DNA of 64,000 nt from Paenarthrobacter ureafaciens (GCF_004028095.1 NZ_SBHM01000007.1:248001-312000); one strand, 5' to 3'; counted from the first letter of the stretch, positions 9,892 to 18,716 are shown. The notes: a model not told the origin generated them from the letters alone. Numbers and translations are program-made.

Positions 9892-10509
9892 ATGACTCAG
9901 GGTTTCAACAGCTCAGCAACTCCTCCGGGTTGGTACCCGGATCCTTCACAGCCCCAGCAGATGCGCTGGTGGGACGGGGTGCAGTGGACCCAGAATGTGG
10001 CTCCGGGATCAGCGCAGTATATGCCTGTCCAGCGGCCGCTGGTCAGCAACGAGACCCCGGTTTACAACCCCTTCATTTGGGCTATTGTCCTGTTGCCGCT
10101 TGTGGCAATCTTCCTGCTGCTGACGTGGCAGCCCGAGTTCCGGTATTTAAACACCCGGCAAGGGACCACTTTTGACCCCACGTCCATGTACACCCCGGGC
10201 TTCTTCCTGATGCAAATCTCAAGCTTCCTGGTGTGGGGCGTGAGTGTCTTCCTGGCCTATCTGGACTACCAGCGCCTTTCCCGCTCCGGGGTAGTCCGGC
10301 CTTTCCACTGGGCGTGGTGCTTCCTGAGCGGAACCGTCTACGTCATTGGCCGGTCCGTCATTGTCCGCAAGGTGGCTCCTGGCCGCGGTTTGGCGCCCGT
10401 CTGGGTCCTCATCGGAACGATAGTGGTCTCCTTCATCGTGGCCGCTATCTGGTTCTCCAACTTCATGACGCAGCTCTACTCGCAGATCGGCTATTCGGTC
10501 AACGCATAA
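9892..10509 (+). CDS. DUF2510-domain membrane protein
   Basis: A 205-residue protein with an N-terminal DUF2510 module (PPGWYPDPSQPQQMRWWDG near residues 9-27), a short W-rich domain common at the start of actinobacterial membrane proteins. Four hydrophobic stretches follow: FIWAIVLLPLVAIFLLL, FFLMQISSFLVWGVSVFLAY, FHWAWCFLSGTVYVIG and VWVLIGTIVVSFIVAAIWF. It is therefore an integral membrane protein with a cytosolic WYPDP head. GGGGG-rich sequence just before the ATG (aaaaagggggactc) provides a ribosome-binding site. The role is unknown. Confidence 0.75.
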   Translation: MTQGFNSSATPPGWYPDPSQPQQMRWWDGVQWTQNVAPGSAQYMPVQRPLVSNETPVYNPFIWAIVLLPLVAIFLLLTWQPEFRYLNTRQGTTFDPTSMYTPGFFLMQISSFLVWGVSVFLAYLDYQRLSRSGVVRPFHWAWCFLSGTVYVIGRSVIVRKVAPGRGLAPVWVLIGTIVVSFIVAAIWFSNFMTQLYSQIGYSVNA

Positions 10510-10533
10510 ACACGGAACGGGCGGCGTCCACAG

Positions 10534-10549
10534 CCTCACACGCGTTAGG
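10534..10549. promoter_or_regulatory. Putative LacI-family operator in the regulator's own promoter
   Basis: CCTCACACGCGTTAGG at 10534-10549 matches the perfect palindrome CCTAACACGTGTTAGG in front of the sugar-transport operon (16396-16411) at 14 of 16 positions. It lies 37 bp upstream of the chosen start of the LacI-family gene, which suits autoregulation. Confidence 0.65.
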
Positions 10550-10585
10550 TAGACTGCTAATCGAGGCATGAACGGAAGGACCCCG

Positions 10586-11635
10586 ATGAACCGCAAGGCA
10601 ACCGCACTGGACGTCGCCAAAAGGGCGGGGGTGTCCAGGAGCGCGGTTTCCCTTGTGCTCAACGGCAGGGGCGATGGAAACGTCGCAAAGGAAAGCCAGG
10701 AACGCATCCGTTTGGCGGCGCAAGAGCTGAACTACTCCCCCAACGCGATCGCCCTGAGCCTGCGGAACCAGCGTTCGCGGGTGATCGGGATCCTGTCCGA
10801 TGAAGTGGTGGTCAGCCCCTTCGACGGCAACATCATCGGCGGCGCGGACGACGTCGCCCGCAGCCGCGGTTTTGTCACGGTGGTCATGGACACCGAGCGC
10901 GATACGGCCCGGGATGCGGGAGCGATCGAAACGCTCCTCGACCGGCAGGTTGACGGCTTGATGTACGTGACCGTAGGCCTGAAACCGCTTGAGGTTCCGC
11001 CGGGCATGGAGCGCGTGCCGTCCGTCCTTGCCAATTGCTACGACGCCCATCCGCGCCCCCGTCTCCATCACGTCATCCCGGATGAAGTCACCGGCGGCCG
11101 CGAGGCCACGGAACATCTGATTCAGTTCGGCCACCGCGACATCGCTTTCCTTGCCGGCTCCGAGGATTCCCCCGCCTCGCCCCTCCGCATCGAGGGCTAC
11201 CGCGAGGCCTTCGCCTCCGCGCAGCTCCCCGTGACCGAAGCGCGGATAGCGCACGCCGGGTGGGATATTGACGACGGTTACAAGGGAGCGATGCGACTGC
11301 TCGACGGCGTAGTCCCGGCTGAGCGGCCCACCGCCATCATGTGCGCGAACGACAGGCTCGCCGTCGGGGTGGTCCTCGCCGCCGCGCGGCTCGGCCTCAG
11401 CATCCCGGGCGACCTCTCCGTGATCGGTTACGACGACGAACACCGCATCGCCAACACCATGGTCCCCGCCCTCACCACCATGGCCCTCCCCCTGCGCGAG
11501 ATTGGCCGCGAGGCGATGACCAGGTTGCTGGACGCGATCGAGGACGGTAAAACCACGACGGCGGAGCCCACCGTTGAGACGATGGTCCCCTGCCGCTTGG
11601 TCTTGCGCGAGTCCACCGGACCGGCAACGCGCTAG
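10586..11635 (+). CDS. LacI-family transcriptional regulator
   Basis: Probable sugar-responsive repressor of the adjacent GH32/ABC-transport genes. The N-terminal helix-turn-helix is clear (TALDVAKRAGVSRSAVSLVL, then the hinge helix YSPNAIALSLRNQRS), followed by a periplasmic-binding-like sensor domain starting at VIGILSDEV and containing the MCANDRLAVGVV and DLSVIGYDDEHRIANT blocks typical of the family. The ATG at 10586 was chosen over 10568 because GGAAGGA lies 5 nt upstream. The gene is convergent with the fructosidase gene. Matching palindromes lie in its own promoter and before the importer operon. The inducer, perhaps sucrose, fructose or a fructo-oligosaccharide, is inferred only from context. 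Confidence 0.88.
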   Translation: MNRKATALDVAKRAGVSRSAVSLVLNGRGDGNVAKESQERIRLAAQELNYSPNAIALSLRNQRSRVIGILSDEVVVSPFDGNIIGGADDVARSRGFVTVVMDTERDTARDAGAIETLLDRQVDGLMYVTVGLKPLEVPPGMERVPSVLANCYDAHPRPRLHHVIPDEVTGGREATEHLIQFGHRDIAFLAGSEDSPASPLRIEGYREAFASAQLPVTEARIAHAGWDIDDGYKGAMRLLDGVVPAERPTAIMCANDRLAVGVVLAAARLGLSIPGDLSVIGYDDEHRIANTMVPALTTMALPLREIGREAMTRLLDAIEDGKTTTAEPTVETMVPCRLVLRESTGPATR

Positions 11636-11667
11636 GCGGACCCACAGCGAGGCCCGCAAGGCCGGAC

Positions 11668-11706
11668 ACAGCGAGGCCCGCAACGGAAACCGCCGCGGGC
11701 CCCTCA
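11668..11706. terminator. GC-rich hairpin between convergent lacI-type and GH32 genes
   Basis: GGCCCGC (11675-11681) pairs with GCGGGCC (11695-11701). The left arm lies in the second of two direct copies of CACAGCGAGGCCCGCAA (the first begins at 11643). There is no clear T-tract. Its position between two convergent stop codons suits a bidirectional terminator. Confidence 0.45.
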
Positions 11707-11717
11707 ACTGACATGGC

Positions 11718-13109
11718 CTAGCTAGGCAGGGCCAGTTCCCACACATCGGCGGTGGCACCGGAGGGAAGCTCCAGTGTCCATGATTCCCCGGCCAACGGGT
11801 ACGCCCGGAGTGTGGTTGCCACCGATCCGGAGCGGTACACCTCCACCAGCGAGGCGTCGATGAAGATCCGCAACTCCTCCCCTGCGGCAACCGCTCCGGA
11901 GTACACAAGCTGCTCATCCGCACCGGACCCGAGCCGCAAGGAAACCTCCCCTGCGCCGCGCACCAATACCTCCGCAAACGCCGGAACATCCACTGAGCCT
12001 GAAGCGTCAGAAGCCACGGCAGCACCCCGGTAAGCCGAAACCTCCGGCACGGGAGCAACAACCAGTGCTCCATCAGCCACAGACAGAAGGCGCGGGTGCG
12101 TCAGCACGCCCGACCATCCGGCGTCGTCGATTTCCTCCTGGGTGCGGCCCCGGCGGCCGTCGCGTCCGGGACCTTCGTTGGCCCAGCCCCACATCAGGGC
12201 AGAGGCAGCGGCCGAAGACGCAGCCGCGGAGCTGTATGCGAGCTGCACGATCTGCGGCGCGTAGAAGTCGCGTCCCAGATCGGACTTGCCACCCGTAGCG
12301 GCAGTAAACACGGGCAGCCCGGTTTCCGGATCCTGGGAAAGGGAGCCGATCAGGTGCCCCACGCCGTTGGCGTGCTCGTGGTCGTCGCCGGAGAGCCAGA
12401 GGGAGAACATCATGACCCACGTTGGACCGCCGCCGGCAACGGGCACCTCCACCAGTTGCGGGCACTCCCAGATCTCTGCCGGTGCGTGCATCGCGGCCAC
12501 GGGGTCGGAGGAGGTCAACCAGATGCCTTTGTACTCCCAGTTCTCCATGTCTTCCACGGAGTAGAGCAGCAATGCCGCCCGCCCGTCCGCCAGGCCTGCG
12601 CCTTGGATGGCGTAGCGGGCGCCGTTGAAGCGGAAGATGAACGGATCCCGCACGGCCGTCACCATGGGGTCCGTCGGCATGGAGGCAGCAACGTGGCCGT
12701 CCTGGTTCCAGGAAACAAGGTCGGAAGAGCCGCGGGCGATCACTACCTGCGAGTGGCCGCCGTGATCCTGCACGCCCGAGTACGCAGCCGTGGGAACCCC
12801 GTCATCCAGCGTGACTACGCCGGTCCAGCATCCTGCCGAGTCCGGCCCGCCGGCCTGGGGGACCAACGCAACGGGGTGTTCTTCCCACTGCACCAGGTCC
12901 GCGGAGCTGACGTGTCCCCACTGGATCAGCCGGTGGCGGGCGGAGTCCGGGTTGTACTGGAAGAAGACGTGGTACTTGCCGTCGATGTAGCTGACGCCGT
13001 TGGGATCGTTGATCCAGCCTTGTGCCGGACGAGGGTGGAAGCGCGGGAACGCCGGGTCGGGGTGCGTAGCCGCACGGGCGAGGGAGGAAACAAGAGCAAG
13101 GTCCGTCAT
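11718..13109 (-). CDS. Glycoside hydrolase family 32 (beta-fructosidase)
   Basis: Hydrolyses beta-fructosides such as sucrose, inulin or levan oligosaccharides. The 463-residue enzyme carries the GH32 nucleophile motif WINDPNG near residue 27, the transition-state Asp in VRDPFIF, and the acid/base Glu in EIWECPQL. The C-terminal part (ILVRG-like beta strands, LRLGSGADEQL, IFIDASLVEVYRSG) is the usual GH32 beta-sandwich. It has no signal peptide, so the substrate is probably cleaved inside after import by the preceding ABC system. The ATG at 13109 has AAAGG 8 nt upstream. It is the last gene of the importer operon, 25 bp after the second permease. Confidence 0.92.
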   Translation of the reverse strand: MTDLALVSSLARAATHPDPAFPRFHPRPAQGWINDPNGVSYIDGKYHVFFQYNPDSARHRLIQWGHVSSADLVQWEEHPVALVPQAGGPDSAGCWTGVVTLDDGVPTAAYSGVQDHGGHSQVVIARGSSDLVSWNQDGHVAASMPTDPMVTAVRDPFIFRFNGARYAIQGAGLADGRAALLLYSVEDMENWEYKGIWLTSSDPVAAMHAPAEIWECPQLVEVPVAGGGPTWVMMFSLWLSGDDHEHANGVGHLIGSLSQDPETGLPVFTAATGGKSDLGRDFYAPQIVQLAYSSAAASSAAASALMWGWANEGPGRDGRRGRTQEEIDDAGWSGVLTHPRLLSVADGALVVAPVPEVSAYRGAAVASDASGSVDVPAFAEVLVRGAGEVSLRLGSGADEQLVYSGAVAAGEELRIFIDASLVEVYRSGSVATTLRAYPLAGESWTLELPSGATADVWELALPS

Positions 13110-13134
13110 TGGAATGCCTTTCACAAGGTGGAGG

Positions 13135-14007
13135 TTATTTGCCCGTACCTGCGGTGAGCCCGTCCTGCAGCGCACGCTGCCCGAACATGAACACCACCAA
13201 CGCGGGAATCATGGAGAGGACAACACCGGCCAGCACCACGGAGATGCTTCCTGTGCCGAGGTTGCCTTGGAGCGAGACCAGGCCGAGCGGGAGCGTGAAG
13301 TTTTGCTCGGAGATGGTCATGATGAGCGGCCGGAAGAACTCGTTCCAGTGGAAGTTGAAGGCCAGGATGCCCACGATTGCCAGGCCGGGCATCGCCAGCG
13401 GCGCGTACACGGAACGGAACGTCCGCCAGGGCGAGGCGCCGTCGATCGCTGCCGCTTCAGCGAGGTCGGCCGGGAGTCCCATGAAGTATTGCCGCATCAG
13501 GAACGTACCGAACGCCGTCGGGATGGCCGGAAGGATCAGTGCGAGCAGAGTGTCCGAGAGGCCTACGCCGCGGATCAGCATGAACACGGGAACGATCGTT
13601 ACCTGCGCCGGCACCATCATGGTGGCCAGCACAATCGAGAACAGCGCTCCGCGTCCCCGGAAGCGAAGGTGCGCGAAGGCGTATCCTGCCAGCGCCGCCG
13701 TGATCATCTGCCCGATGGCGATCAGTCCGGTCACCAGCGCACTGTTCAGCACCAGCCCCAGGATGTTCAGCTGCTTGAAAACCTGGCTGTAGGAGGTGAA
13801 GTCGGGGTTGAGCGGCAGGAAGGCGGGCGGCAGTTTGAAGGATTCCGACGGCGGCCGCAGCGAGGTGGACAGCGTCCAGAGGACGGGGCCCAGGACAAAA
13901 ACGGACGCGATCAGGAGGGCGACGATCCGCCAGGCCACGGACCAGTCGCGCTTCTTCCGCAGGACAGGCCGGGCCGTGCTTTCAACACGTTCAGAAATGG
14001 TGGTCAT
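13135..14007 (-). CDS. Carbohydrate ABC transporter permease (MalG type)
   Basis: Second membrane subunit of the oligosaccharide importer. The 290-residue protein has six predicted membrane helices, beginning with WRIVALLIASVFVLGPVLW, and a long periplasmic loop (PPSESFKLPPAFLPLNPDFT) typical of MalG-like permeases. The EAA loop AEAAAIDGASPWRTFRSVYAPL couples to an ATPase. No ATPase gene is present in the operon, so a shared MsmK/MsiK-type ATPase elsewhere is probably used, as is common in actinobacteria. The gene starts 8 nt after the upstream permease ends. Confidence 0.92.
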   Translation of the reverse strand: MTTISERVESTARPVLRKKRDWSVAWRIVALLIASVFVLGPVLWTLSTSLRPPSESFKLPPAFLPLNPDFTSYSQVFKQLNILGLVLNSALVTGLIAIGQMITAALAGYAFAHLRFRGRGALFSIVLATMMVPAQVTIVPVFMLIRGVGLSDTLLALILPAIPTAFGTFLMRQYFMGLPADLAEAAAIDGASPWRTFRSVYAPLAMPGLAIVGILAFNFHWNEFFRPLIMTISEQNFTLPLGLVSLQGNLGTGSISVVLAGVVLSMIPALVVFMFGQRALQDGLTAGTGK

Positions 14008-14015
14008 GGCTGGCC

Positions 14016-14966
14016 TTACTGGTAGAAGACGAATCGTTTGCTGAGCCGGAACTGCAGGGCCGTGATGGCCATGATGATCAGGGTGAGGATCACGCCGATC
14101 GCCGAGGCCTGGCCGAACTCAAGCCGCTGGAATGCGGACTCGAAGATCACCATCACGGCTGTCCGCGTGGAGTCGCCGGGACCGCCCCGGGTGAGCACGT
14201 AGGGCTGGTCGAAGACTTGGAGCGCGTTGATGATCGCCATCACGGAGGCCACCAGCGTGGTGGGGCTCAGGAGCGGCAAGGTGACGTACCAGTGCTTGCG
14301 CCAACCGGTGGCACCGTCCAGGGACGCGGCCTCGTAGGTTTCCACCGGGATCGAGGCGAGGCCGCCGATGAACAGGAGGAAAGAGAACCCGAAGTTCTGC
14401 CACACGTAGACAAGAATCACGACGGCGGCAGACCCGCCTGGCGTCGTCAGCCACGGAACCGCGGGGATGCCGATGAGCGAAAGCAGCCAGTTCACGACGC
14501 CGAACTGCTCGTTGAACAAGTAGCGCATGAAGATGGAAACCGACGCCGCGGACAGGATCAGCGGGAAGAAGAACGCCGAGCGGAAGAAGACCCGCAGCCA
14601 GGCCGGGAGCTTTTCCTGGACCATGATCGCCAGGCCCAGAGCCAACCCCAGCTGGAGGGCCACGGCCACCACCACGAACACGATGGTGTTGAGGAAGGAC
14701 ACCCGGACCGTGGGGTCTTGGACGACCTCGGCGAAGTTATCGAAACCCACGAACGTCGGGGCCGAGATGATGTCCCAGCGGAAGAACGCGAGCGCTATGG
14801 AGGCCACGATCGGCAGGAGGGTGAACAGGCCCATGCCAACGATGGTCGGGGCAAGGAAGGCCCACGGGAGCCACCGTTGCTGGACCCGGCTCCGTTTGGA
14901 AGCTGGACCGCTTCCGGGGGCCGAGGCCCGGGCATTGCCCGTTGTGGTACGGGTGACAGTGCTCAT
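14016..14966 (-). CDS. Carbohydrate ABC transporter permease (MalF type)
   Basis: First membrane subunit of the oligosaccharide importer, 316 residues. A basic N-terminus (KRSRVQQRWLPW) leads into LAPTIVGMGLFTLLPIVAS, the standard first helix of UgpA/MalF-type permeases, and AFFRWDIISAPTFVGFDNF follows it. The coupling loop is EAASLDGATGWRKHWYVTLP. The start codon overlaps the stop of the binding-protein gene by 4 bp (ATGA), indicating translational coupling. Confidence 0.92.
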   Translation of the reverse strand: MSTVTRTTTGNARASAPGSGPASKRSRVQQRWLPWAFLAPTIVGMGLFTLLPIVASIALAFFRWDIISAPTFVGFDNFAEVVQDPTVRVSFLNTIVFVVVAVALQLGLALGLAIMVQEKLPAWLRVFFRSAFFFPLILSAASVSIFMRYLFNEQFGVVNWLLSLIGIPAVPWLTTPGGSAAVVILVYVWQNFGFSFLLFIGGLASIPVETYEAASLDGATGWRKHWYVTLPLLSPTTLVASVMAIINALQVFDQPYVLTRGGPGDSTRTAVMVIFESAFQRLEFGQASAIGVILTLIIMAITALQFRLSKRFVFYQ

Positions 14967-16381
14967 GGCTGCCTCCTCAAGGCCAGTTCAAGATCGCGTT
15001 GCATGGATTCGAGTGCTTGTTTGAGTTGCCGCTCGTCCCCGCTGACAGCCAGGGATACGTTCTTCATGAGGGCGGTCTCGACGGCGGCCTGCTGGGGAGG
15101 CGCCGGAATGGGGCCAGTTGTGGGGAACTTGTCCAGGGTGTCGTAGAAGACGTTCCAGTGGCGGGGTCCGGTGCCGGCGTAGAGCTGCTGGTTGGCCATG
15201 GACCGGCGGGCCGGGGTGGTGTTGGGCGTCGGGAAAATGATCTGCATGGCTTCGAGGCTGGCGCTGAACTTCACCCACTCCCAGGCGGCGTCCTTGTCCT
15301 TGGCGGTCTTCATGATCGCGTAGCCGGCCGTGCCGAACTGGTGCCGCTGGGTCCGCCATTTGGGGAAGAACTGGACGTCGAATCCGTCCTCGGTCATCCC
15401 CGCCTCGTGGAGGCCTTGCACCCAATAGCCGCCCGCCGGCGTCGTACCTATGCGGTTGGAGGCGAAGAGACCGATCAGCGAGCTTCCGCCGCCTTCTTCG
15501 GGCCGGACGCCGAGGCCGTCCTTGACCAGTCCGCGGAGGTAGTCGAAGGATTCGAAGACGCGGGGATCGTCTGCGTTGGGCTCCAGCCATTGGTAGCCGC
15601 CGGAACGCAGGCTGCGGGAGGGATCATTGCCGTAGAAACCGTCCCACAGCCATTCCCCGCCGCCGGACTTTGTTTCCTTGAGGAAGCTGGTGTCATTGGC
15701 GTAGAGCCACGGGACCACTCCGCCGAAGAGCCGGTTGGTCCAGTAGTACGGCGTGAAGTCGGACGGCTTGGCCTTCTTCATCGCCGCGAGGGTGGCGCGG
15801 AAGTCCGTGTGGGTCCAGTCCTCGGCGGGGCGTTCCAGCCCGGCCGCGCGCAGGGACGCAGTGTTGTAGTACATGTTGGCTGCGTTCCAGTCGATGGGGA
15901 GCTGGAACAGGCTGCCCTTGTACATAAACGCTTCCACCAAGCTCGGGTGGACATCCTCGAAGTATTCCTTCATGTCCGCAGCGTCGCGACGAAGGTAGTC
16001 GTCCAAGGGGTGGGCGAGCTTCTCAGCGAAAAGCTGGGCGCCTTCGGTTGCCACGTACACAACGTCCGGCGGGGTGCCTGCGGCCACCATGGTGAGGATC
16101 TTGGTAAAGAAGTCCTTCCAGTCCACGGCTTGGATGGCCTGGACTTTGACTTTGATCTCGGGGTGGACCTTGGCGAAAGCGTCAATGACTTTCTGGCGGG
16201 CTGCGGCGTCCGCTGCGGTGCCCATGATGGCGATGCTGAGGCTGTTGTCTCCCCGGCCGGGGATGTCTGTTCCCGTGAGTCGCGGCCACGACGCCGCCGT
16301 CACTCCAACAATCCCGGCACCGAGGGCTGTGAGGGCTGTCCTGCGTGTGAATTGACGCAAAGCGCCATTGGTTCCCGGCAT
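14963..16381 (-). CDS. Sugar ABC transporter extracellular substrate-binding protein
   Basis: Receptor of the importer, family 1 solute-binding type, 472 residues. The N-terminus carries a twin-arginine-like signal (FTRRTALTALGAGIVGVTAA) and no lipobox Cys, so it may be Tat-exported and held by its signal anchor rather than lipidated, which is less usual for a Gram-positive receptor. The mature part has SIAIMGTAADAAARQKVIDA, GTPPDVVYVATEGAQLF and several aromatic-rich sugar-binding regions (TPYYWTNRLFGGVVPWLY). It is the first gene of the four-gene operon, directly downstream of two palindromic operator sites. Confidence 0.9.
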   Translation of the reverse strand: MPGTNGALRQFTRRTALTALGAGIVGVTAASWPRLTGTDIPGRGDNSLSIAIMGTAADAAARQKVIDAFAKVHPEIKVKVQAIQAVDWKDFFTKILTMVAAGTPPDVVYVATEGAQLFAEKLAHPLDDYLRRDAADMKEYFEDVHPSLVEAFMYKGSLFQLPIDWNAANMYYNTASLRAAGLERPAEDWTHTDFRATLAAMKKAKPSDFTPYYWTNRLFGGVVPWLYANDTSFLKETKSGGGEWLWDGFYGNDPSRSLRSGGYQWLEPNADDPRVFESFDYLRGLVKDGLGVRPEEGGGSSLIGLFASNRIGTTPAGGYWVQGLHEAGMTEDGFDVQFFPKWRTQRHQFGTAGYAIMKTAKDKDAAWEWVKFSASLEAMQIIFPTPNTTPARRSMANQQLYAGTGPRHWNVFYDTLDKFPTTGPIPAPPQQAAVETALMKNVSLAVSGDERQLKQALESMQRDLELALRRQP

Positions 16382-16393
16382 TCTGAATTTCCC

Positions 16394-16413
16394 TTCCTAA
16401 CACGTGTTAGGAA
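16394..16413. promoter_or_regulatory. Perfect 20-bp palindromic operator of the sugar-transport operon
   Basis: TTCCTAACACGTGTTAGGAA is a perfect 20-bp palindrome with the CG centre typical of LacI-family sites. It starts 12 bp upstream of the binding-protein gene (minus strand) and resembles the site before the LacI-family gene at 10534. Confidence 0.8.
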
Positions 16414-16427
16414 CTGTAGACCTGCCA

Positions 16428-16443
16428 CCTAACACGTGTCAAG
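16428..16443. promoter_or_regulatory. Second, imperfect operator copy
   Basis: CCTAACACGTGTCAAG repeats the palindrome with a degenerate right arm. Its centre lies 32 bp (about three helical turns) from that of the perfect site, so two repressor dimers could bind the same face of the DNA. It lies between the sugar operon and the divergent PAP2 gene. Confidence 0.65.
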
Positions 16444-16537
16444 CGTCACAGGAAAGTTGCCTGAATCTCACCATCGCCTCCGCGGCGTGCGTGCGGCTCA
16501 CATGAGGCATCCAGCGAATTATGGCAATGTAGGAACA

Positions 16538-17449
16538 ATGAGTTCCCAGCAGTTCCGGGTAGGCGGAAGGTCGAGCAAACGGCCACTCAAGGAGCGTGCA
16601 GCAGGCGCGGGCACGGGCTTCTTGTTCTGCCTGCTGACCGTCGCGTGCATGGTCGGCCTGTTTGCCACGTATTACTTCTTTGTCCGCACCACCATGGGGC
16701 AGTTCATCGACGAGTCAGCCCTCGTCGAGGCCAAGGAACTGAGCGGTTCGGCGGGCAAGGCTTCCACGGGATTCCTGGACGCGCTGCCAGTCACTTCCCT
16801 GGTCATTGCCGCCGTCGTGGTTTTGTTCGTGACGGTCGCCCGGCAACGCTGGACAGCCGCGGGCATCGCCGTCGCGGCCTGCATAGCGGCCAACGTCGCA
16901 ACCCAGGTGCTGAAGTTCCTGATCCCGGACCGCCCGGACCGTGGCGTCCAGACGCTGGAGCTGAACTCACTCCCCTCAGGGCACACTACTTTGGCCGCGT
17001 CAGCCGCCGCCGCTGTCTTCCTCATGGTTTCGCCGCGCTGGCGGCCCCTGGCCGGTTTCCTTGGCAGCACGTTCGCGGTGGCCACCGGCGTCTCGACGCT
17101 CATCAACCAGTGGCACCGTCCCGCCGATGTGGTTGCGGCCTTCCTCGTGGTGGGCGCAGTCATGCTCCCCGCCGGGTGGCTCATCCTCCGCAGCGGGAAC
17201 CAATGGAACCTGTGGCGTGGTTACGGAGAGCACTGGGCGTCCTCCCGGCTGTGGGTGATGCTCACCGTTTTTGCCGTGCTGGCTGCAGGCGCCGTTGCCG
17301 CATACTCACTGCTGCAAGTGATGCCCGGGCTGAGTACGGACAGCACCGTGGACTACTTCTGGGTCGGTACAGCCTTTATTGTGCTCGCCGGCTACCTCTC
17401 CGCACTGGGCAGCATTTGGCTGTTCGGCATGGCGGCGAGGAAGCGATGA
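16538..17449 (+). CDS. PAP2-family membrane phosphatase
   Basis: Probable lipid phosphatase of the PAP2/PgpB type acting on phosphatidic acid, phosphatidylglycerol phosphate or polyprenyl pyrophosphate at the membrane. In 303 residues the three phosphatase motifs are KFLIPDRPDRG, PSGHTTLAAS and STLINQWHRPAD. In the third motif the usual Arg after Ser is Thr, while the catalytic His and Asp remain. At least five hydrophobic segments are present. The ATG at 16538 was chosen because it has AGGA upstream and begins just before the basic head (RSSKRPLKERAAG); an earlier in-frame start at 16436 would run through the operator region. A degenerate copy of its 3' end occurs at 18749-18796. Confidence 0.83.
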   Translation: MSSQQFRVGGRSSKRPLKERAAGAGTGFLFCLLTVACMVGLFATYYFFVRTTMGQFIDESALVEAKELSGSAGKASTGFLDALPVTSLVIAAVVVLFVTVARQRWTAAGIAVAACIAANVATQVLKFLIPDRPDRGVQTLELNSLPSGHTTLAASAAAAVFLMVSPRWRPLAGFLGSTFAVATGVSTLINQWHRPADVVAAFLVVGAVMLPAGWLILRSGNQWNLWRGYGEHWASSRLWVMLTVFAVLAAGAVAAYSLLQVMPGLSTDSTVDYFWVGTAFIVLAGYLSALGSIWLFGMAARKR

Positions 17450-17459
17450 GTACGCAGAC

Positions 17460-17684
17460 ATGAGACGCCCCTGGTGGCTACTGCTCGCCTTCGGCGTTGT
17501 TGCCAGCGTGACGGCTGCCAGTCAATTGCTGATCGGCCACAGCAGCTTACGGTTATGGGCGTTAGGCATCATGGGGATCGTTGCCATCGTCTTTGGTGTT
17601 CTACAGTTCCGGCGCCGAACCCTGGGCCGGCGCTCCCGGGCTACGGCATCCGGTAGAGGAAGGCCGCCATGGCATCACGGTTGA
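17460..17684 (+). CDS. Small two-helix membrane protein
   Basis: A 74-residue reading frame that starts 10 nt after the PAP2 stop. It encodes two hydrophobic helices (WWLLLAFGVVASVTAASQLL and LWALGIMGIVAIVFGVLQF) and a basic tail (RRRTLGRRSR). The hydrophobic pattern and tight spacing make it a credible small membrane protein co-transcribed with the phosphatase. No family is recognised. Confidence 0.55.
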   Translation: MRRPWWLLLAFGVVASVTAASQLLIGHSSLRLWALGIMGIVAIVFGVLQFRRRTLGRRSRATASGRGRPPWHHG

Positions 17685-17725
17685 TGGGTGTGAGCGACAC
17701 AAGTTCTATCTGTTGATATCGGTGC

Positions 17726-18655
17726 CTAGGGTTTCTCTGACTTCGGCGGAGCTGTATCTATAACACGTCGTTTTACGTCCGGCGGCGTTGTTTCCGACTG
17801 GAACCCGGCAGCGGCCAACCCGGAAGCCCAATCGCCGTGGCAAGTGGCCAGCTCTTCGAACCATGCACGCACCAGTTCCTTGGGCGGAGGCGTGTGCCCA
17901 TCCCCCGTGTCCGGGCCCCAACGGTCCATCAGCATGTGCAGATTGGGTGAGCCGCCCACCGCGTCCACGAAGGGTAGTTGATGGTTTTGGATGTGGAACC
18001 AGTCCTTAGCGTTCTGTACCAAGGCAACCGTGTGATCGAAGCCCGCCGAATAAGCAGGGATCAGGTTGTGAGCCACGGAAGCCGGGAGCGCAGTCATCTC
18101 CGTGTCAGGCATTTCCCACGCTTCTGTCATGTAACGCCCTACCGCACCAGGATAGAAGCGCGAGATCGAGGTCTGGGGATTGATTGCGAGCGCCAGGGAC
18201 GTGGGGAAGAACCTGGACAGTGCCAGACTGGCGTATCCGCCGGCCGAGCTGCCGAAGAACACTACGTTGTACCCACCGGTTTCCCTCACGATCCGCCGAA
18301 TAACATCCGCGAGAATTTCCTGGAGGTCCGGCTGCTGCTTTGAACCCGCATACCAACCGATGTTGAAGTCCTTCGATTTTCGAAGGCTTGGATCCGAGAT
18401 AAAGATCTTGTTCACTGGGAGTCCTGCCGTGACTCCCTTGCCCAGGAACCACGGCAAACGCACGTCCTTCTCTGCCGCTCCATGGAGGCAAACGAGCGTG
18501 GTGTCTGATTCGGCAGGAATGTTCAGGATTTCCAGTGGAAGCCCCTGGTACTGGATTTCAATTTGGCCGGCAGGGATTTCATCCGCGGACAGGAACCCTC
18601 GAAGATCCGCGTAGGTAAAGGACTCGGCGGTTTCAGGGGCTTGGTTTTCTGGCAC
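17726..18655 (-). CDS. Alpha/beta-hydrolase-fold protein of unknown substrate
   Basis: A 309-residue cytosolic protein. LVCLHGAAEKDVRLPW supplies the oxyanion-type His-Gly motif and VVFFGSSAGGYASLALSRF is a nucleophile elbow (GxSxGG), so a serine hydrolase fold is likely. Later Asp and His candidates lie in AKDWFHIQNHQLPF and SPNLHMLMDRWG. No signal peptide is present. It resembles the hydrolase-like module of the protein at 44470 (GASKGG elbow) in general architecture only. Substrate and pathway are unknown; it is convergent with the small protein at 17460. Confidence 0.65.
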   Translation of the reverse strand: MPENQAPETAESFTYADLRGFLSADEIPAGQIEIQYQGLPLEILNIPAESDTTLVCLHGAAEKDVRLPWFLGKGVTAGLPVNKIFISDPSLRKSKDFNIGWYAGSKQQPDLQEILADVIRRIVRETGGYNVVFFGSSAGGYASLALSRFFPTSLALAINPQTSISRFYPGAVGRYMTEAWEMPDTEMTALPASVAHNLIPAYSAGFDHTVALVQNAKDWFHIQNHQLPFVDAVGGSPNLHMLMDRWGPDTGDGHTPPPKELVRAWFEELATCHGDWASGLAAAGFQSETTPPDVKRRVIDTAPPKSEKP

Positions 18656-18716
18656 CCCGGTAGTCTAACTGCGGCTGTCTGGCCTGCTCGAACTCTGTGA
18701 CACCTCCAACAAAGCT

